Positions 44,687 through 54,605 are shown, numbered from the stretch's first letter. The stretch is 64,000 nt of DNA from Pseudomonas asplenii (GCF_001293465.1 NZ_JSYZ01000004.1:124001-188000), one strand, 5' to 3'. Numbers and translations: made by a program. The notes: a model not told the origin generated them from the letters alone.

Positions 44687-46273
44687 CTACCAGGCCTGGC
44701 CGCGACGCTTGAGCTCAAGGCGCCGGATGAACTCCTCGAGCACCAGCCCATACAGGTCATCCTGCAGGTAGGCATCCTCGATCCCGGCATCCAGGTTCGG
44801 GTTGTCGTTGACCTCGATCACCACCACCTTGTCGCCGGACTGCTTGAGGTCGACCCCATACAGCCCGTCGCCGATCAGATTGGCCGTTCTGACCGCCAGG
44901 TCGACCACTGCCCGCGGCGCCTCGTGAATCGCCAGGGTGCGGCATTCGCCGTTGACGTCCTGGCCCTTGGCCTTGTGGTTGTAGATCTGCCAGTGTCCCT
45001 TGGACATGAAATACTGGCAGGCGAAGATGGGTTTGCGATTGAGCACCCCGATGCGCCAGTCGTACTCGGTGTAGAAAAATTCCTGGGCCAGCAACAGCAC
45101 CGAATGCTCGAACAGTTCGGCGGTCGCCTCCAGCAAGGCCTGCTGGCTCTCGACCTTGATCACACCGCGGGAGAAACAGCCGTCGGGGATCTTCAATACC
45201 AGCGGAAAGCCCAGACGCTCCCCCACCCGCTCGAAATCTTCCGGTCGCTCCTTGTACAGGATCTCGGTCGCCGGCATGCCCAGGCCATGGCTCTTGAGCA
45301 GGTCGGTCAGGTAGACCTTGTTGGTGCAGCGCAGGATCGACGCCGGATCGTCCATCACCACCACGCCCTCGCTCTCGGCCTTCTTGGCGAACCGGTAGGT
45401 GTGGTTGTCGACGCTGGTGGTCTCACGGATCAGCAGGGCATCGTATTCGGCGATCCGCCCGTAGTCCTTCCTGCCGATCAGTTCGACATCGATACCCAAC
45501 CCCTTGCCGACCCGGATGAAATTCTCCAGCGCACGGGCATTGGAAGGCGGCAGGGCCTCCTGGGGATCATGCAGGATCGCCATGTCGTAGCGGGCCAGGC
45601 GACGCGAGCGCGGCAGGCGCCAGATCCTGCGACTGAAACCGTCTAGCGCCTGGGCAAAGTGGTCTTCCTGGTCATCACGCAACTTGTGCAGCGTTCCGGC
45701 CTTTACGCCTTCGACATGCCAACCATTGGTCTTCTTGAAGTCCACCAGCAATAGAGGACAGGGAAATACTTCAAACAATTGCCGGGCAAGTTCCTGCAAG
45801 GGCTCGATAACCGTACTGCCAAAATACAGCGTCAGGGTAAAACCTTCGGTATCACGATAAAGATGATCACCCAATGCCCGGTCCAGGGTCTTGTCCAGAT
45901 CATCCAGGGCTAACCCGTAAAGGGATTTGCGGGCCAACTCGCTGATGGTCTTCACCGACGGAATGACCCGATGCCCACGCGCCTCGGCCAGCAACGAGCA
46001 GTAGTAGCCGTGCCCCAGGTACTTGTAGCTGCGACACAGGTTGATCACCTGCACGCGCTTGCCCGGCTCACCGGCACGGGACTGTTCGAGGTACTCCTGG
46101 GCCGTGACGATATCCTCGCAGGGAAAGTACGAAGCCCAGTCTTCCTTGCGTTCGACAATAATAACCAGCTGACTGCCCAGATTATTCGACAAGGACAAAT
46201 AAGTTTCTGGGGATATTGCTACCGGAAAACTTTGATCGGATACTTCGCGCCAATCACCTTGCACCGCTGACAT
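44687..46273 (-). CDS. RimK-family ATP-grasp protein with N-terminal RimK-like extension
   Basis: 528 residues. The N-terminal ~230 residues (LVIIVERKEDWASYFPCEDIVTAQEYL, NLCRSYKYLGHGYYCSLLAEARGHRVIPSVKTI) are the extension of the longer RimK-like class; the rest is an ATP-grasp ligase (PLVLKIPDGCFSRGVIKV, VLLLAQEFFYTEYDWRIGVLN, GLYGVDLKQSGDKVVVIEVNDNPNLDAGIE). RimK relatives join amino acids, often glutamate, to peptides or proteins. It is divergent from the GNAT-C39 gene (90-bp gap), a pairing that suggests a joint modification pathway. It starts 10 bp upstream of the CorA-like gene on the same strand. Confidence 0.85.
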   Translation of the reverse strand: MSAVQGDWREVSDQSFPVAISPETYLSLSNNLGSQLVIIVERKEDWASYFPCEDIVTAQEYLEQSRAGEPGKRVQVINLCRSYKYLGHGYYCSLLAEARGHRVIPSVKTISELARKSLYGLALDDLDKTLDRALGDHLYRDTEGFTLTLYFGSTVIEPLQELARQLFEVFPCPLLLVDFKKTNGWHVEGVKAGTLHKLRDDQEDHFAQALDGFSRRIWRLPRSRRLARYDMAILHDPQEALPPSNARALENFIRVGKGLGIDVELIGRKDYGRIAEYDALLIRETTSVDNHTYRFAKKAESEGVVVMDDPASILRCTNKVYLTDLLKSHGLGMPATEILYKERPEDFERVGERLGFPLVLKIPDGCFSRGVIKVESQQALLEATAELFEHSVLLLAQEFFYTEYDWRIGVLNRKPIFACQYFMSKGHWQIYNHKAKGQDVNGECRTLAIHEAPRAVVDLAVRTANLIGDGLYGVDLKQSGDKVVVIEVNDNPNLDAGIEDAYLQDDLYGLVLEEFIRRLELKRRGQAW

Positions 46274-46362
46274 AGAGATAGATCCGTTGAACAAGACACT
46301 TTCTATTAAGCACGAAGTTTCGGGAAAGTCCCGTTTCGTTACGCAACTTTTACGGTGGTTAT

Positions 46363-47469
46363 ATGGATCTTGTCTTTCGCCCTGCCACAACCGATGACTT
46401 GCCCGCCCTGCTGCAACTGGAGGAGCACTGTTTCACCAGCGACCGCCTGACTGCGCGCAGCTTCCACTGGATGATCAATCGCGCCCATGCCCGGCTGATC
46501 GTCGCCCAGCAGGCCGACGCTCGGCTGGCCGGCTATGCGCTGCTGCTGTTCCATCGCGGGACGTCCCTGGCACGCCTGTACTCCATCGCCATCGCGCCCC
46601 ACGCCCGCGGCATCGGCCTGGGCAGGCAACTGCTGCAGCGCAGCGAAGCCTGCGCCCTGGACCACGATTGCGCCTACCTGCGACTGGAGGTCCGCACCGA
46701 CAACGGCGCGGCGATCGCCCTGTACGAGCACAACGGCTATCGCCGTTTCGGCCTGATCAACGACTACTACGAAGACCACGCCGATGCCCTGCGCCTGGAA
46801 AAGCGCATCCTGCACCATCCGGCCAGGCGCGAGGCCCAGGTGCCCTACTACGCCCAGACCACCGAGTTCACCTGCGGCCCGGCCTGCCTGTTGATGGCGA
46901 TGGCGGCCCTGCAGCCCGAACGCCCGGCCACTCGGCGCGAGGAGGTACAGCTCTGGCGCGAGGCGACCACCGTCTTCATGACCTCCGGCCACGGCGGCTG
47001 CAGCCCCCAGGGCCTGGCGCTGGCGGCCTGGCGGCGCGGTTTCGCGGTACGCCTGCAAGTGAGCATCGATGGCCCCCTGCTGCTCGACGGCGTGCGCAAT
47101 GCGCATAAAAAAGCCGTCATGCGCCTGGTGCATGACGGCTTTGAAGAGGAACTGCGAGCGACCGATGTCGAACAGGTGCTCGCTGGCACCCTGGACCTGC
47201 CCCGCCTGCTGGCGGCCGGCGGCAAGCCACTGGTGTTGATCAGCAGCTACCGCCTGACCCGCTCCAAGGCACCGCACTGGGTGATCGTCACCGACTGCGA
47301 CGAGGAGTTCGTCTACCTGCATGACCCGGATGTCGACCACAGCCAGCATCGCCAGCCGCTGGACTGCCAGCACCTGCCGGTCAGCCACGGCGAGTTCGAC
47401 AAGATGAGCGCCTTCGGCCACCGCAAGCTGCGGGCCGCGGTGATCCTCTACTCCAGGCCCACCCTGTAG
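46363..47469 (+). CDS. GNAT acetyltransferase fused to a C39-like peptidase domain
   Basis: 368 residues, two domains. Residues 1-150 are a GNAT acyltransferase of the RimI type (IAIAPHARGIGLGRQLLQRSEA, VRTDNGAAIALYEHNGYRRFG). Residues 155-368 are a C39-like papain fold with the cysteine at C171 (AQTTEFTCGPACLLMAMAAL) and a later histidine in APHWVIVTDCDEEFVYLHDPD. C39 enzymes usually cleave double-glycine leaders. No signal peptide or transporter is present, so it acts in the cytosol. Its last 22 bp overlap the tail of the convergent dehydrogenase gene. Confidence 0.85.
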   Translation: MDLVFRPATTDDLPALLQLEEHCFTSDRLTARSFHWMINRAHARLIVAQQADARLAGYALLLFHRGTSLARLYSIAIAPHARGIGLGRQLLQRSEACALDHDCAYLRLEVRTDNGAAIALYEHNGYRRFGLINDYYEDHADALRLEKRILHHPARREAQVPYYAQTTEFTCGPACLLMAMAALQPERPATRREEVQLWREATTVFMTSGHGGCSPQGLALAAWRRGFAVRLQVSIDGPLLLDGVRNAHKKAVMRLVHDGFEEELRATDVEQVLAGTLDLPRLLAAGGKPLVLISSYRLTRSKAPHWVIVTDCDEEFVYLHDPDVDHSQHRQPLDCQHLPVSHGEFDKMSAFGHRKLRAAVILYSRPTL

Positions 47470-48596
47470 AGTGCGCCGTCATCGGCATCGGTCAGTACAT
47501 ACAAATAGCCGTCCGGCCCCTGGCGGACATCGCGTATGCGCGACTTCAACCCACTCAACAGGCGCTCCTCATGCACCACCTGGTCGCCATCGAACTGCAG
47601 GCGGATCAGTTCCTCGGCGGCCAGCGCGCCGATGAACAGGTTGTGCTGCCATTTCGGGAAACGGTCGCCGTCATAGAAAGCCATGCCGCTCAGGCCCGGG
47701 GATTTTTCCCAGACATGATGGGGAGGCACGGTGCCCTTGACCGTCTTGCCCTGGGCCTCGGGAATGGGCTGGAGCGAGTAGTTGATGCCATGGGTCGCCA
47801 GCGGCCAGCCGTAGTTCTTGCCGCGCTCGATGATATTGATCTCGTCGCCGCCACGGGGCCCGTGCTCATGGGTCCACAGGGTACCGGTCCAGGGATTGAG
47901 GGCGGCGCCCTGCTGGTTGCGGTGGCCGAAGGACCAGATCTCGGGGCGTACCCCCTGCTGGCCGACGAAGGGGTTGTCGTCGGGCACCCGGCCATCGGGG
48001 AAGATCCGCACTACCTTGCCCTGCAGCTTGTCCAGGTCCTGGGCGGTCGAGCGCTGGTTGTTTTCGCCGAGGGCGATGAACAGGTAGCCATCACGGTCGA
48101 ACACCAGGCGCGAACCGAAGTGGTTGCCCTCCGAAAGCTTGGGCTCCTGGCGGAAGATCACCTTGAAGTCGACCAGTTGCTTCAGATCCGCCGACAGCCG
48201 CCCACGCCCGACCGCCGTGCCGGCCTTCCCGCCTGCGCCGCCGCCTTCGGCATAGGACAGATAGACCAGGCGATCCTCCTTGAACGACGGCGACAGCACC
48301 ACGTCCAGCAAGCCCCCCTGGCCCTTGGCCCAAACCTCGGGAACGCCGCCCAACGGCGCCGAGAGCTTGCCGTCGGGGCTCACGACCCGCAGCCGCCCCG
48401 GACGTTCGGTGACCAGCATGCCCTGCTTGTCCGGCAGGAAGGCCAGCGCCCAGGGATGCTCCAGGCCGCCAACGATCTGCGTGGCAGTGACCGGCCCCAG
48501 CTCGGAGTCGACCGTCTGCGCCGCCAGGGCCGGCTGCAGCGGCAGGCTCAGCAAGGCGCCGGCGCAAAGCGCGGCTATCAGATTTTTTCGCAACAT
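47448..48596 (-). CDS. PQQ-dependent aldose sugar dehydrogenase-like protein (YliI type)
   Basis: 382 residues. Signal peptide NLIAALCAGALLSLPLQPALA, then a six-bladed propeller of the soluble glucose dehydrogenase family: LEHPWALAFLPDKQGMLVTERPGRLRVV, GGLLDVVLSPSF, WSFGHRNQQGAALNPWTGTLWTHEHGPRGGDEINII, KNYGWPLATHG, GLSGMAFYDGDRFP. It would oxidise aldose sugars in the periplasm with pyrroloquinoline quinone. The start at 48596 is placed at the signal peptide; the frame is open much further upstream but not coding. Tail overlaps the GNAT-C39 gene. Confidence 0.9.
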   Translation of the reverse strand: MLRKNLIAALCAGALLSLPLQPALAAQTVDSELGPVTATQIVGGLEHPWALAFLPDKQGMLVTERPGRLRVVSPDGKLSAPLGGVPEVWAKGQGGLLDVVLSPSFKEDRLVYLSYAEGGGAGGKAGTAVGRGRLSADLKQLVDFKVIFRQEPKLSEGNHFGSRLVFDRDGYLFIALGENNQRSTAQDLDKLQGKVVRIFPDGRVPDDNPFVGQQGVRPEIWSFGHRNQQGAALNPWTGTLWTHEHGPRGGDEINIIERGKNYGWPLATHGINYSLQPIPEAQGKTVKGTVPPHHVWEKSPGLSGMAFYDGDRFPKWQHNLFIGALAAEELIRLQFDGDQVVHEERLLSGLKSRIRDVRQGPDGYLYVLTDADDGALYRVGLE

Positions 48597-48637
48597 GGAC
48601 AGTTCCTTACGGGGATAAAGAAGGGCCACGGCAACGT

Positions 48638-48991
48638 TCAACGCTGCGTGTTCGGAGTGCGGGTACCCGGCTGGATCGGCACCGCCATCGGTGCCTGCTG
48701 CTGGCGTGGGTAGCCGTTGCCGATCGCGCCGTTCTCGATGGTCGAGGGACGCGGCGTCGGCAGCGTGTTGGGCCCGCGCAGGGGCGGCGTGCCGGGTTCG
48801 GAGCCCTGGCGGCTGTTGGGGTTGGCGCGCCGGATCGGGCTGTTGTAGGGGTTGTCGCTGTTGGGCAGGTTCTGCGCCAGTTGCAGCGCGGCGGGCCGGC
48901 CGCCGTCCAGGGACGCCGCAACGGCGGGAATGGCGACGGTCAGCAGGCCGGCTGCCAACCAGGGTGCCAGGCCGATTACCACTCTGTTCAT
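48638..48991 (-). CDS. Small secreted proline-rich hypothetical protein
   Basis: 117 residues with signal peptide MNRVVIGLAPWLAAGLLTVAIPAVAA. The mature part is low-complexity, rich in Pro, Asn, Arg, Thr and Gln (LPNSDNPYNSPIRRANPNSRQG; PNTLPTPRPST). ATG 48991 has a strong AGGAGAGG site. It precedes the sugar dehydrogenase by 41 bp on the same strand and may be co-transcribed. I do not recognise a family. Confidence 0.65.
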   Translation of the reverse strand: MNRVVIGLAPWLAAGLLTVAIPAVAASLDGGRPAALQLAQNLPNSDNPYNSPIRRANPNSRQGSEPGTPPLRGPNTLPTPRPSTIENGAIGNGYPRQQQAPMAVPIQPGTRTPNTQR

Positions 48992-49215
48992 GACGCCTCT
49001 CCTGATGCGATAGATCATTCCCTTGATTGGATAGCACCCAGGCCCGCAGGTTCGAACCTGAGGGAAATTTCATATGACAGAATGCTTCAGCGCCGCGCCC
49101 GGCGTCCCTTCGGCGAAAGCCACAGGCCACCCCGGGGTGGGTGGAACTGGACGGGTAGCGCAACGCTCTCGTCGGCTCCCGAGCGCCTCCAGGCCCCCGG
49201 GAGCCTCGCCGGTTG

Positions 49216-49398
49216 CTACTGATTGGCGGGTTGACGCACCCTGTGCATTGGCAGCGATACCGCATAGGCCATCGCTTCTTCCCGGGTCTGGAACGAACCG
49301 AGTCGATCGGTCCCGGTGCACACCTTCCAGGGGCCACCGCCAACGCGGATCACATCATAGCCGTTGACATGCGTCTTCAAGAGCTGGGAAACGCTCAT
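49216..49398 (-). CDS. Small DUF2188-like protein
   Basis: 60 residues: MSVSQLLKTHVNGYDVIRVGGGPWKVCTGTDRLGSFQTREEAMAYA. The pattern 'W-x-V...F-x-T-x-E-E-A...A' resembles the DUF2188 fold. It is preceded by a near-perfect Shine-Dalgarno AAGGAGGTGACC, which strongly supports the start at 49398 and real expression. Function unknown; no operon partner. Confidence 0.7.
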   Translation of the reverse strand: MSVSQLLKTHVNGYDVIRVGGGPWKVCTGTDRLGSFQTREEAMAYAVSLPMHRVRQPANQ

Positions 49399-49621
49399 GG
49401 TCACCTCCTTTTCACGTCCAAAGATCCAAGGCGTTGCCCCGCCACCATACACCCGCCTGGCGCCAACGGCCCCTCCGTATGTCGGGCGCCGGACGGGGGT
49501 TGTATTGGAACGATAAGTCCAGCACGATGATGGCGTTTAGACATTTATCGCCGCGAGCAGGCAGGAACCGCCGTTGGGGATGATGAAATCATCAGCACCC
49601 CTGCCTCGTGGAGACGCCCTC

Positions 49622-50140
49622 ATGAACAACCGCCCGCTGCAACCCCACCAATACCTGTGCGCGGAGGAACGGGCGGCCATCGCGGAGATCGAGGCGACCA
49701 CCAGCATCCTGCGGCTGGTCACCCGCGTCACCCAGATGCGCTTCGCCGCCATCGCCAAGTTCACGGACACCGAATGGATCACCTGCTCCGTATACGATCC
49801 GACCAACCTGGGCATCGAACTCGGTGAAAGCGCCCTGGTGGAAACCACCATCTGCAACGAATTCAAGCTGAATCCGCAGGCGCTGCTGGTGCCCGAAATC
49901 AGCAAGCACGAGCGTTTCGCGATCAGGCCGATCGTGAAGCGGTTCGAGCTGGAAAGCTACGCAGGCGTGCCGATCTTCCTGCCCGATGGCCGAATGTACG
50001 GCGCCTTGTGCGCCCTGGACTCCACGGCGGTGCCCCTCGAGGACCCCGATGTCGGCGAGACGCTGGGACTGTTCGCGCGCCTGGTGGGCTGCATCTTCTT
50101 CTCCAACCTGGTCGAGCCGGGCGCAACGCCGTCCGGATGA
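49622..50140 (+). CDS. GAF-domain protein
   Basis: 172 residues, almost entirely one GAF domain (ILRLVTRVTQMRFAAIAKFTDTEWITCSVYDPTNLGIELGE, ETTICNEF, ESYAGVPIFLPDGRMYGALCALDSTAVPL). There is no output domain, so it may sense a small molecule or redox state and act through a partner. The LGE..VETTICNEF segment resembles GAF domains of bacteriophytochrome-like sensors and stand-alone redox GAF proteins. ATG 49622 with GGAG upstream. Confidence 0.8.
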   Translation: MNNRPLQPHQYLCAEERAAIAEIEATTSILRLVTRVTQMRFAAIAKFTDTEWITCSVYDPTNLGIELGESALVETTICNEFKLNPQALLVPEISKHERFAIRPIVKRFELESYAGVPIFLPDGRMYGALCALDSTAVPLEDPDVGETLGLFARLVGCIFFSNLVEPGATPSG

Positions 50141-50383
50141 CGTTCAGGCGCAGACCGGCGTACAACTGTCATCGCACCTATGCGACAATAGGCGCAATGT
50201 CCGGTCTCAACCCCCGCATTCATCGCCCAACCATTGGGCCACAGCCTGCAGATGCTGCTGTCGCCCCATGCCTGTTGGTCCAACTCAAGCTCCGACTGGA
50301 GCGGGCTGGAAAGACTCAAGATTGGTATCGAGTCGGTATCGGCTGAACGATCCAGCTGCGCAAGCTATTGATAGGTAAGTATT

Positions 50384-51973
50384 TTGATCTCCACAGCTAA
50401 CATCACCATGCAATTCGGCCCCAAGCCGCTGTTCGAGAACGTTTCGGTCAAGTTCGGCAGCGGCAACCGCTACGGTCTGATCGGCGCCAACGGCTGCGGC
50501 AAGTCGACCTTCATGAAGATCCTCGGCGGCGACCTCGAACCGTCCAGCGGCCAGGTCATGCTGGAGCCCAACGTGCGCCTGGGTAAACTGCGCCAGGACC
50601 AGTTCGCCTACGAGGAATTCACCGTGATCGACACGGTGATCATGGGCCACGAGGAGCTGTGGAAGGTCAAGGCCGAGCGCGATCGCATCTACTCGCTGCC
50701 GGAGATGACCGAAGCTGACGGCATGGCCGTCGCCGAGCTGGAAACCGAATTCGCCGAAATGGACGGCTACACCGCCGAATCCCGCGCCGGCGAACTGCTG
50801 ATGGGCCTGGGCATCCCCCTGGAACAGCACTTCGGCCCGATGAGCGAAGTCGCTCCCGGCTGGAAGCTGCGGGTGCTGCTGGCCCAGGCGCTGTTCTCCG
50901 ATCCGGAAGTGCTGTTGCTCGACGAACCGACCAACCACCTGGACATCAACACCATCCGCTGGCTGGAAAACATCCTGACCCAGCGTAACAGCCTGATGAT
51001 CATCATTTCCCACGACCGGCACTTCCTGAACAGCGTCTGCACCCACATGGCCGACCTGGACTACGGCGAGCTGCGCCTGTTCCCGGGCAACTACGACGAA
51101 TACATGACTGCCGCGACCCAGTCCCGCGAGCAGTTGCTGGCCGACAACGCCAAGAAGAAAGCCCAGATCGCCGAGCTGCAGACCTTCGTCAGCCGCTTCT
51201 CGGCCAACGCCTCGAAGGCCAAGCAGGCCACTTCCCGGGCCAAGCAGATCGACAAGATCCAGCTGGCCGAGGTCAAGCCCTCGAGCCGCGTCAGCCCGTT
51301 CATCCGCTTCGAACAGACCAAGAAGCTGCATCGCCAGGCGGTCACCGTCGAGCGCATGGCCAAGGGCTTTGACGGTACCACGCTGTTCAAGGACTTCAGC
51401 TTCACCGTCGAAGCCGGCGAGCGCGTGGCGATCATCGGCCCGAACGGTATCGGCAAGACCACCCTGCTGCGCACGCTGATGGGCGAACTGACCCCGGATG
51501 CCGGCAGCGTGAAGTGGACCGAATCGGCCGAACTGGGCTACTACGCCCAGGACCACGCCCATGACTTCGAAGACGACGTCACCCTGTTCGACTGGATGAG
51601 CCAGTGGACCCAGGGCGGCGAGCAACTGGTACGCGGCACCCTGGGCCGCATGCTGTTCTCCAACGACGAGATCCTCAAGTCGGTCAAGGTCATCTCCGGG
51701 GGTGAACAGGGCCGTATGCTGTTCGGCAAGCTGATCCTGCAAAAGCCCAACGTGCTGGTGATGGACGAACCGACCAACCACCTGGACATGGAATCGATCG
51801 AGGCGCTCAACCTGGCGCTGGAAAACTACCCGGGCACGCTGATCTTCGTCAGCCACGACCGCGAGTTCGTCTCGTCCCTGGCTACGCGCATCATCGAGCT
51901 GAGCCCGAATGGCGTGACCGACTTCAGCGGCACCTACGACGACTACCTGCGCAGCCAGGGCGTGCTGTTCTAA
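50384..51973 (+). CDS. ybiT: ABC-F ATPase YbiT
   Basis: 529 residues, soluble, two ABC domains without membrane segments: Walker [10 protein letters not shown] and GPNGIGKTT, Walker [12 protein letters not shown] and [11 protein letters not shown], linked by an arm rich in Ala, Lys and Gln ([35 protein letters not shown]). It closely follows E. coli YbiT in length and sequence. ABC-F proteins act on the ribosome, probably resolving stalled elongation. The start is TTG at 50384 with AGGTAAG eight bases upstream. Confidence 0.95.
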   Translation: MISTANITMQFGPKPLFENVSVKFGSGNRYGLIGANGCGKSTFMKILGGDLEPSSGQVMLEPNVRLGKLRQDQFAYEEFTVIDTVIMGHEELWKVKAERDRIYSLPEMTEADGMAVAELETEFAEMDGYTAESRAGELLMGLGIPLEQHFGPMSEVAPGWKLRVLLAQALFSDPEVLLLDEPTNHLDINTIRWLENILTQRNSLMIIISHDRHFLNSVCTHMADLDYGELRLFPGNYDEYMTAATQSREQLLADNAKKKAQIAELQTFVSRFSANASKAKQATSRAKQIDKIQLAEVKPSSRVSPFIRFEQTKKLHRQAVTVERMAKGFDGTTLFKDFSFTVEAGERVAIIGPNGIGKTTLLRTLMGELTPDAGSVKWTESAELGYYAQDHAHDFEDDVTLFDWMSQWTQGGEQLVRGTLGRMLFSNDEILKSVKVISGGEQGRMLFGKLILQKPNVLVMDEPTNHLDMESIEALNLALENYPGTLIFVSHDREFVSSLATRIIELSPNGVTDFSGTYDDYLRSQGVLF

Positions 51974-51984
51974 GAGGCTCCCGA

Positions 51985-52011
51985 CCGCTGCCATGCTCCC
52001 CGTGGCAGCGG
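51985..52011 (+). terminator. Hairpin downstream of ybiT
   Basis: 9-bp perfect stem CCGCTGCCA / TGGCAGCGG with a 9-base loop 12 bp after the ybiT stop. The T-run is weak (GTTATG). Confidence 0.5.
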
Positions 52012-52148
52012 TTATGCACCGATGAGTCAAAGGCCGTTGGCCGCCCAATCGCGGTTAGGCCGCCGCAAAATTAGTTAGCCTGCTTTCATTTATCCCGGCA
52101 TGCCGCCATGATGGAGTTCTCCAACCGCCCGCCCGCGAACGAGCCTCC

Positions 52149-53326
52149 ATGTCAGCCCAGCAACCGCCCCGCCAGCCCGGCAACCTGACCGTCACCCTGC
52201 AAATCGTCTCCATCGTCTTCTACACCTTCGTCGCCTTCCTCTGCATCGGCCTGCCGATCGCGGTATTGCCCGGCTATGTGCATGAACAGCTGGGGTTCAG
52301 TGCGGTGATCGCCGGCCTGACCATCGGCTCGCAGTACCTGGCTACCCTGCTCAGCCGCCCCATGGCCGGACGCATGGCCGACAGCGTCGGGACCAAGCGC
52401 GCGATCATCTACGGACTGGTGGGCATCTGCCTGAGCGGCGGACTGACCCTGCTGTCGACGCTGATCCAGCAGTGGCCCCTGGCGAGCCTGGGCGCCTGCT
52501 GCTCGGCACAGCCCAGGGCCTGATCGGCGTCGGCACCATCAGTTGGGGGATCGGCCAGGTCGGCGCCGACCAGACCGCGCGGGTGATTTCCTGGAACGGC
52601 ATCGCCTCCTACGGCGCCATCGCCATCGGTGCGCCACTGGGGGTACTGATGGTCGCCGACTACGGTTTCGCCAGCCTCGGCATCGCCCTGTCGGCCCTGG
52701 CCGCCGGCGCCCTGCTGCTGATCCGCAACAAGCCCTCGGTACCGGTGATCCGCGGTGAACGCCTGCCGTTCCGGGCGGTGTTCGGCCGCATCGCCCCCTA
52801 CGGCACCAGCCTGACCCTGGCGTCGATCGGCTACGGCACCCTTACCACCTTCATCACCCTGTTCTACCTCAGCCGCGGCTGGACCGGCGCCGCCTACTGC
52901 CTGACCGTATTCGGCAGTTGCTTCATCCTTGCGCGGCTGTTCTTCATCGGCAGCATCAACCGATTCGGCGGTTTCAAGGTGGCCATCGCCTGCATGAGCA
53001 TCGAAACCCTCGGCCTGGTGCTGCTCTGGCTGTCACCCTCCACCGGCTTCGCGCTGGCCGGCGCGGGCCTGGCGGGGTTCGGCTTGTCTCTGGTGTACCC
53101 GGCCATCGGCGTCGAAGCCATCCGCCAGGTGCCCACCAGCAGCCGCGGCGCGGGGTTGAGTGCCTATGCGGTGTTTTTCGACCTGGCGCTGGCGATCGCC
53201 GGCCCGCTCATGGGCGCGGTCGCGTTGAACCTGGGATATGCGTGGATCTTCTGCTGTGCGGCGCTGCTGTCGATCATCGGCCTGTCGGTCACCGTGCTGC
53301 TGGCACGGCGCCCGACAGCCGGATGA
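52149..53326 (+). pseudogene. MFS transporter (YhhS/YfcJ-like), frameshifted
   Basis: Two overlapping frames together make one 12-helix MFS transporter. The first (52149-52523) reads MSAQQPPRQPGNLTVTLQIV through GRMADSVGTKRAIIYGLVGI to WPLASLG and then hits a stop. The second continues in another frame with RLLLGTAQGLIGVGTISWGIGQ to the end at 53326. The join is near 52490-52500, next to a GGG triplet (cctgggcgcc). One missing base (or a deletion of 3n+1) explains it. It is either a recent inactivation or an assembly error in a homopolymer. Expected intact length is about 393 residues, a normal MFS size. Confidence 0.8.
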
Positions 53327-53327
53327 G

Positions 53328-54359
53328 TCACTGATCGGCGGTCTGCATGCCGGCGCGGTTCGGCACGCTCAGGGTCTTGCTGAAGAAGCGCCCGGCCTCG
53401 GAGATCAGATCGCGGTGGATATCCGCCCGGTTGACACCTTCGGGGTCGGTACACAATCCCGGCGTGGCGTGCAGCTGTTCCTCGCTGCAGGGCGCCATGA
53501 ACACGAAGTGTCCTGCCCCGGCGATCAGCTTGAACTGCGGCGCCACCGGCAGCTTGCGCGCCAGGGCCGCGGCGTTCTTGTCGGGGAACACCAGCTTGTC
53601 GCCATCGCCGCTGTACATCAGCACCGGCACGTGCACGTCGGCCAGCGTGTGCCGGCCGAACATCAGGCCCAGTGGCGCCATCAGCATCAGCGCATGGACC
53701 CGTGGGTCGGCCACCGGCTGCAGGTCATCGCGGTCGACGATCAGTTCGCCCTTGGTGGTGCAGGCGTCCTTGTCGTCCGGAAACTCCTGGCAGTAGCGCC
53801 GCAGGCGATCGAGGTTCGGCTGTGCGCCGGAGAGGATCAGGGCGGTCTCGCCGCCGGCGGAATAGCCGATCACCCCGACCTGATCGGCCTCCACGAACGG
53901 CGACAGCATCGGGTCGCCGAGGGTGGCGGTGATCGCCTCGGAAATCTGCATCGGCCGGCCGTAGAGGTTGCTCAAGGTACCCAGCCGGCTGTGGTCCTTG
54001 TAGTTGTCGCCGGGGTGCAGCACCGCGACCACGACGAAGCCCTTGCGGGCCAGCGAGGTTGCCAGGTCATGCAGGGCCAGCGGCGTGCCGGTGTTGCCGT
54101 GGGATAGCATCAACAGTGGATAGCGGCCAATGGCGATCCGCGAGTCCTCGCTGGCCTGGATGGTGTAGCCGCCGATCTTGCTCCACTGCTCACGGCCGGT
54201 GGAGGGGTAGAAGACAATCGCCTTCATCGGCTGCAGATCCAGCGGATCGAGAAACGTCAGACGATGAAAACCCACGCTCCAATGAGCCGCGGGAGCCGCC
54301 TGCACCGTCGTGAAGCCTGTGGCCAGGCAAATCAGCAATACTGCACAAAGACGCATCAT
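53328..54359 (-). CDS. Secreted alpha/beta-hydrolase (dienelactone-hydrolase-like)
   Basis: 343 residues. Signal peptide MMRLCAVLLICLATGFTTVQAAPA, then VGFHRLTFLDPLDLQPMKAIVFYPS and LLMLSHGNTGTPLALHDLATSLARKGFVVVAVLHPGDN, the platelet-activating-factor acetylhydrolase/dienelactone-hydrolase-like lineage. The nucleophile lies in GVIGYSAGGETAL, the acid around MYSGDGDKLVFP, and the histidine in GAGHFVFMAPC. Two ATGs (54359, 54356) are possible. Tail-to-tail with the MFS pseudogene (1-bp gap). Substrate unknown. Confidence 0.82.
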   Translation of the reverse strand: MMRLCAVLLICLATGFTTVQAAPAAHWSVGFHRLTFLDPLDLQPMKAIVFYPSTGREQWSKIGGYTIQASEDSRIAIGRYPLLMLSHGNTGTPLALHDLATSLARKGFVVVAVLHPGDNYKDHSRLGTLSNLYGRPMQISEAITATLGDPMLSPFVEADQVGVIGYSAGGETALILSGAQPNLDRLRRYCQEFPDDKDACTTKGELIVDRDDLQPVADPRVHALMLMAPLGLMFGRHTLADVHVPVLMYSGDGDKLVFPDKNAAALARKLPVAPQFKLIAGAGHFVFMAPCSEEQLHATPGLCTDPEGVNRADIHRDLISEAGRFFSKTLSVPNRAGMQTADQ

Positions 54360-54520
54360 CGGGATGCCCACCTTTGTCGAGTCACTACACACCAAAATCT
54401 CTGTCATTCCTTGAAACTGAAGCACTGCACCGGGCTTCGACCGACTCTTCGCAGTTTTCCAGAGCGCCTGTGCGGATGGTTTTTGCACAAGATGGGCCAA
54501 ACCTGCGCAGACAACGCAAA

Positions 54521-54564
54521 AAACTCCGTACCCGATCATTCATCATGATCAGAGTACAGAGTTT
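54521..54564 (-). terminator. Terminator of azoR
   Basis: Stem AAACTCcGTAC / GTACaGAGTTT with an inner GATCAT / ATGATC stem, 42 bp after the azoR stop. On the minus strand the stem ends in a six-T run (GAGTTTTTTGCG), the form of a strong intrinsic terminator. Confidence 0.85.
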
Positions 54565-54605
54565 AGTGTTTGTTACCGGAAGTTTCTTGCGCGTTTACAA
54601 AAGCT

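Noticed and set aside
47448..49343. 631-residue form of the sugar dehydrogenase gene
   Set aside because: The upstream part crosses the small secreted-protein gene in another frame and has no coding character; a signal peptide starts at 48596.
50141..50383. Small open frame (ending 50346) between the GAF gene and ybiT
   Set aside because: It overlaps the GAF gene for much of its length, shows no family features and lacks a convincing ribosome site for the downstream ATG.
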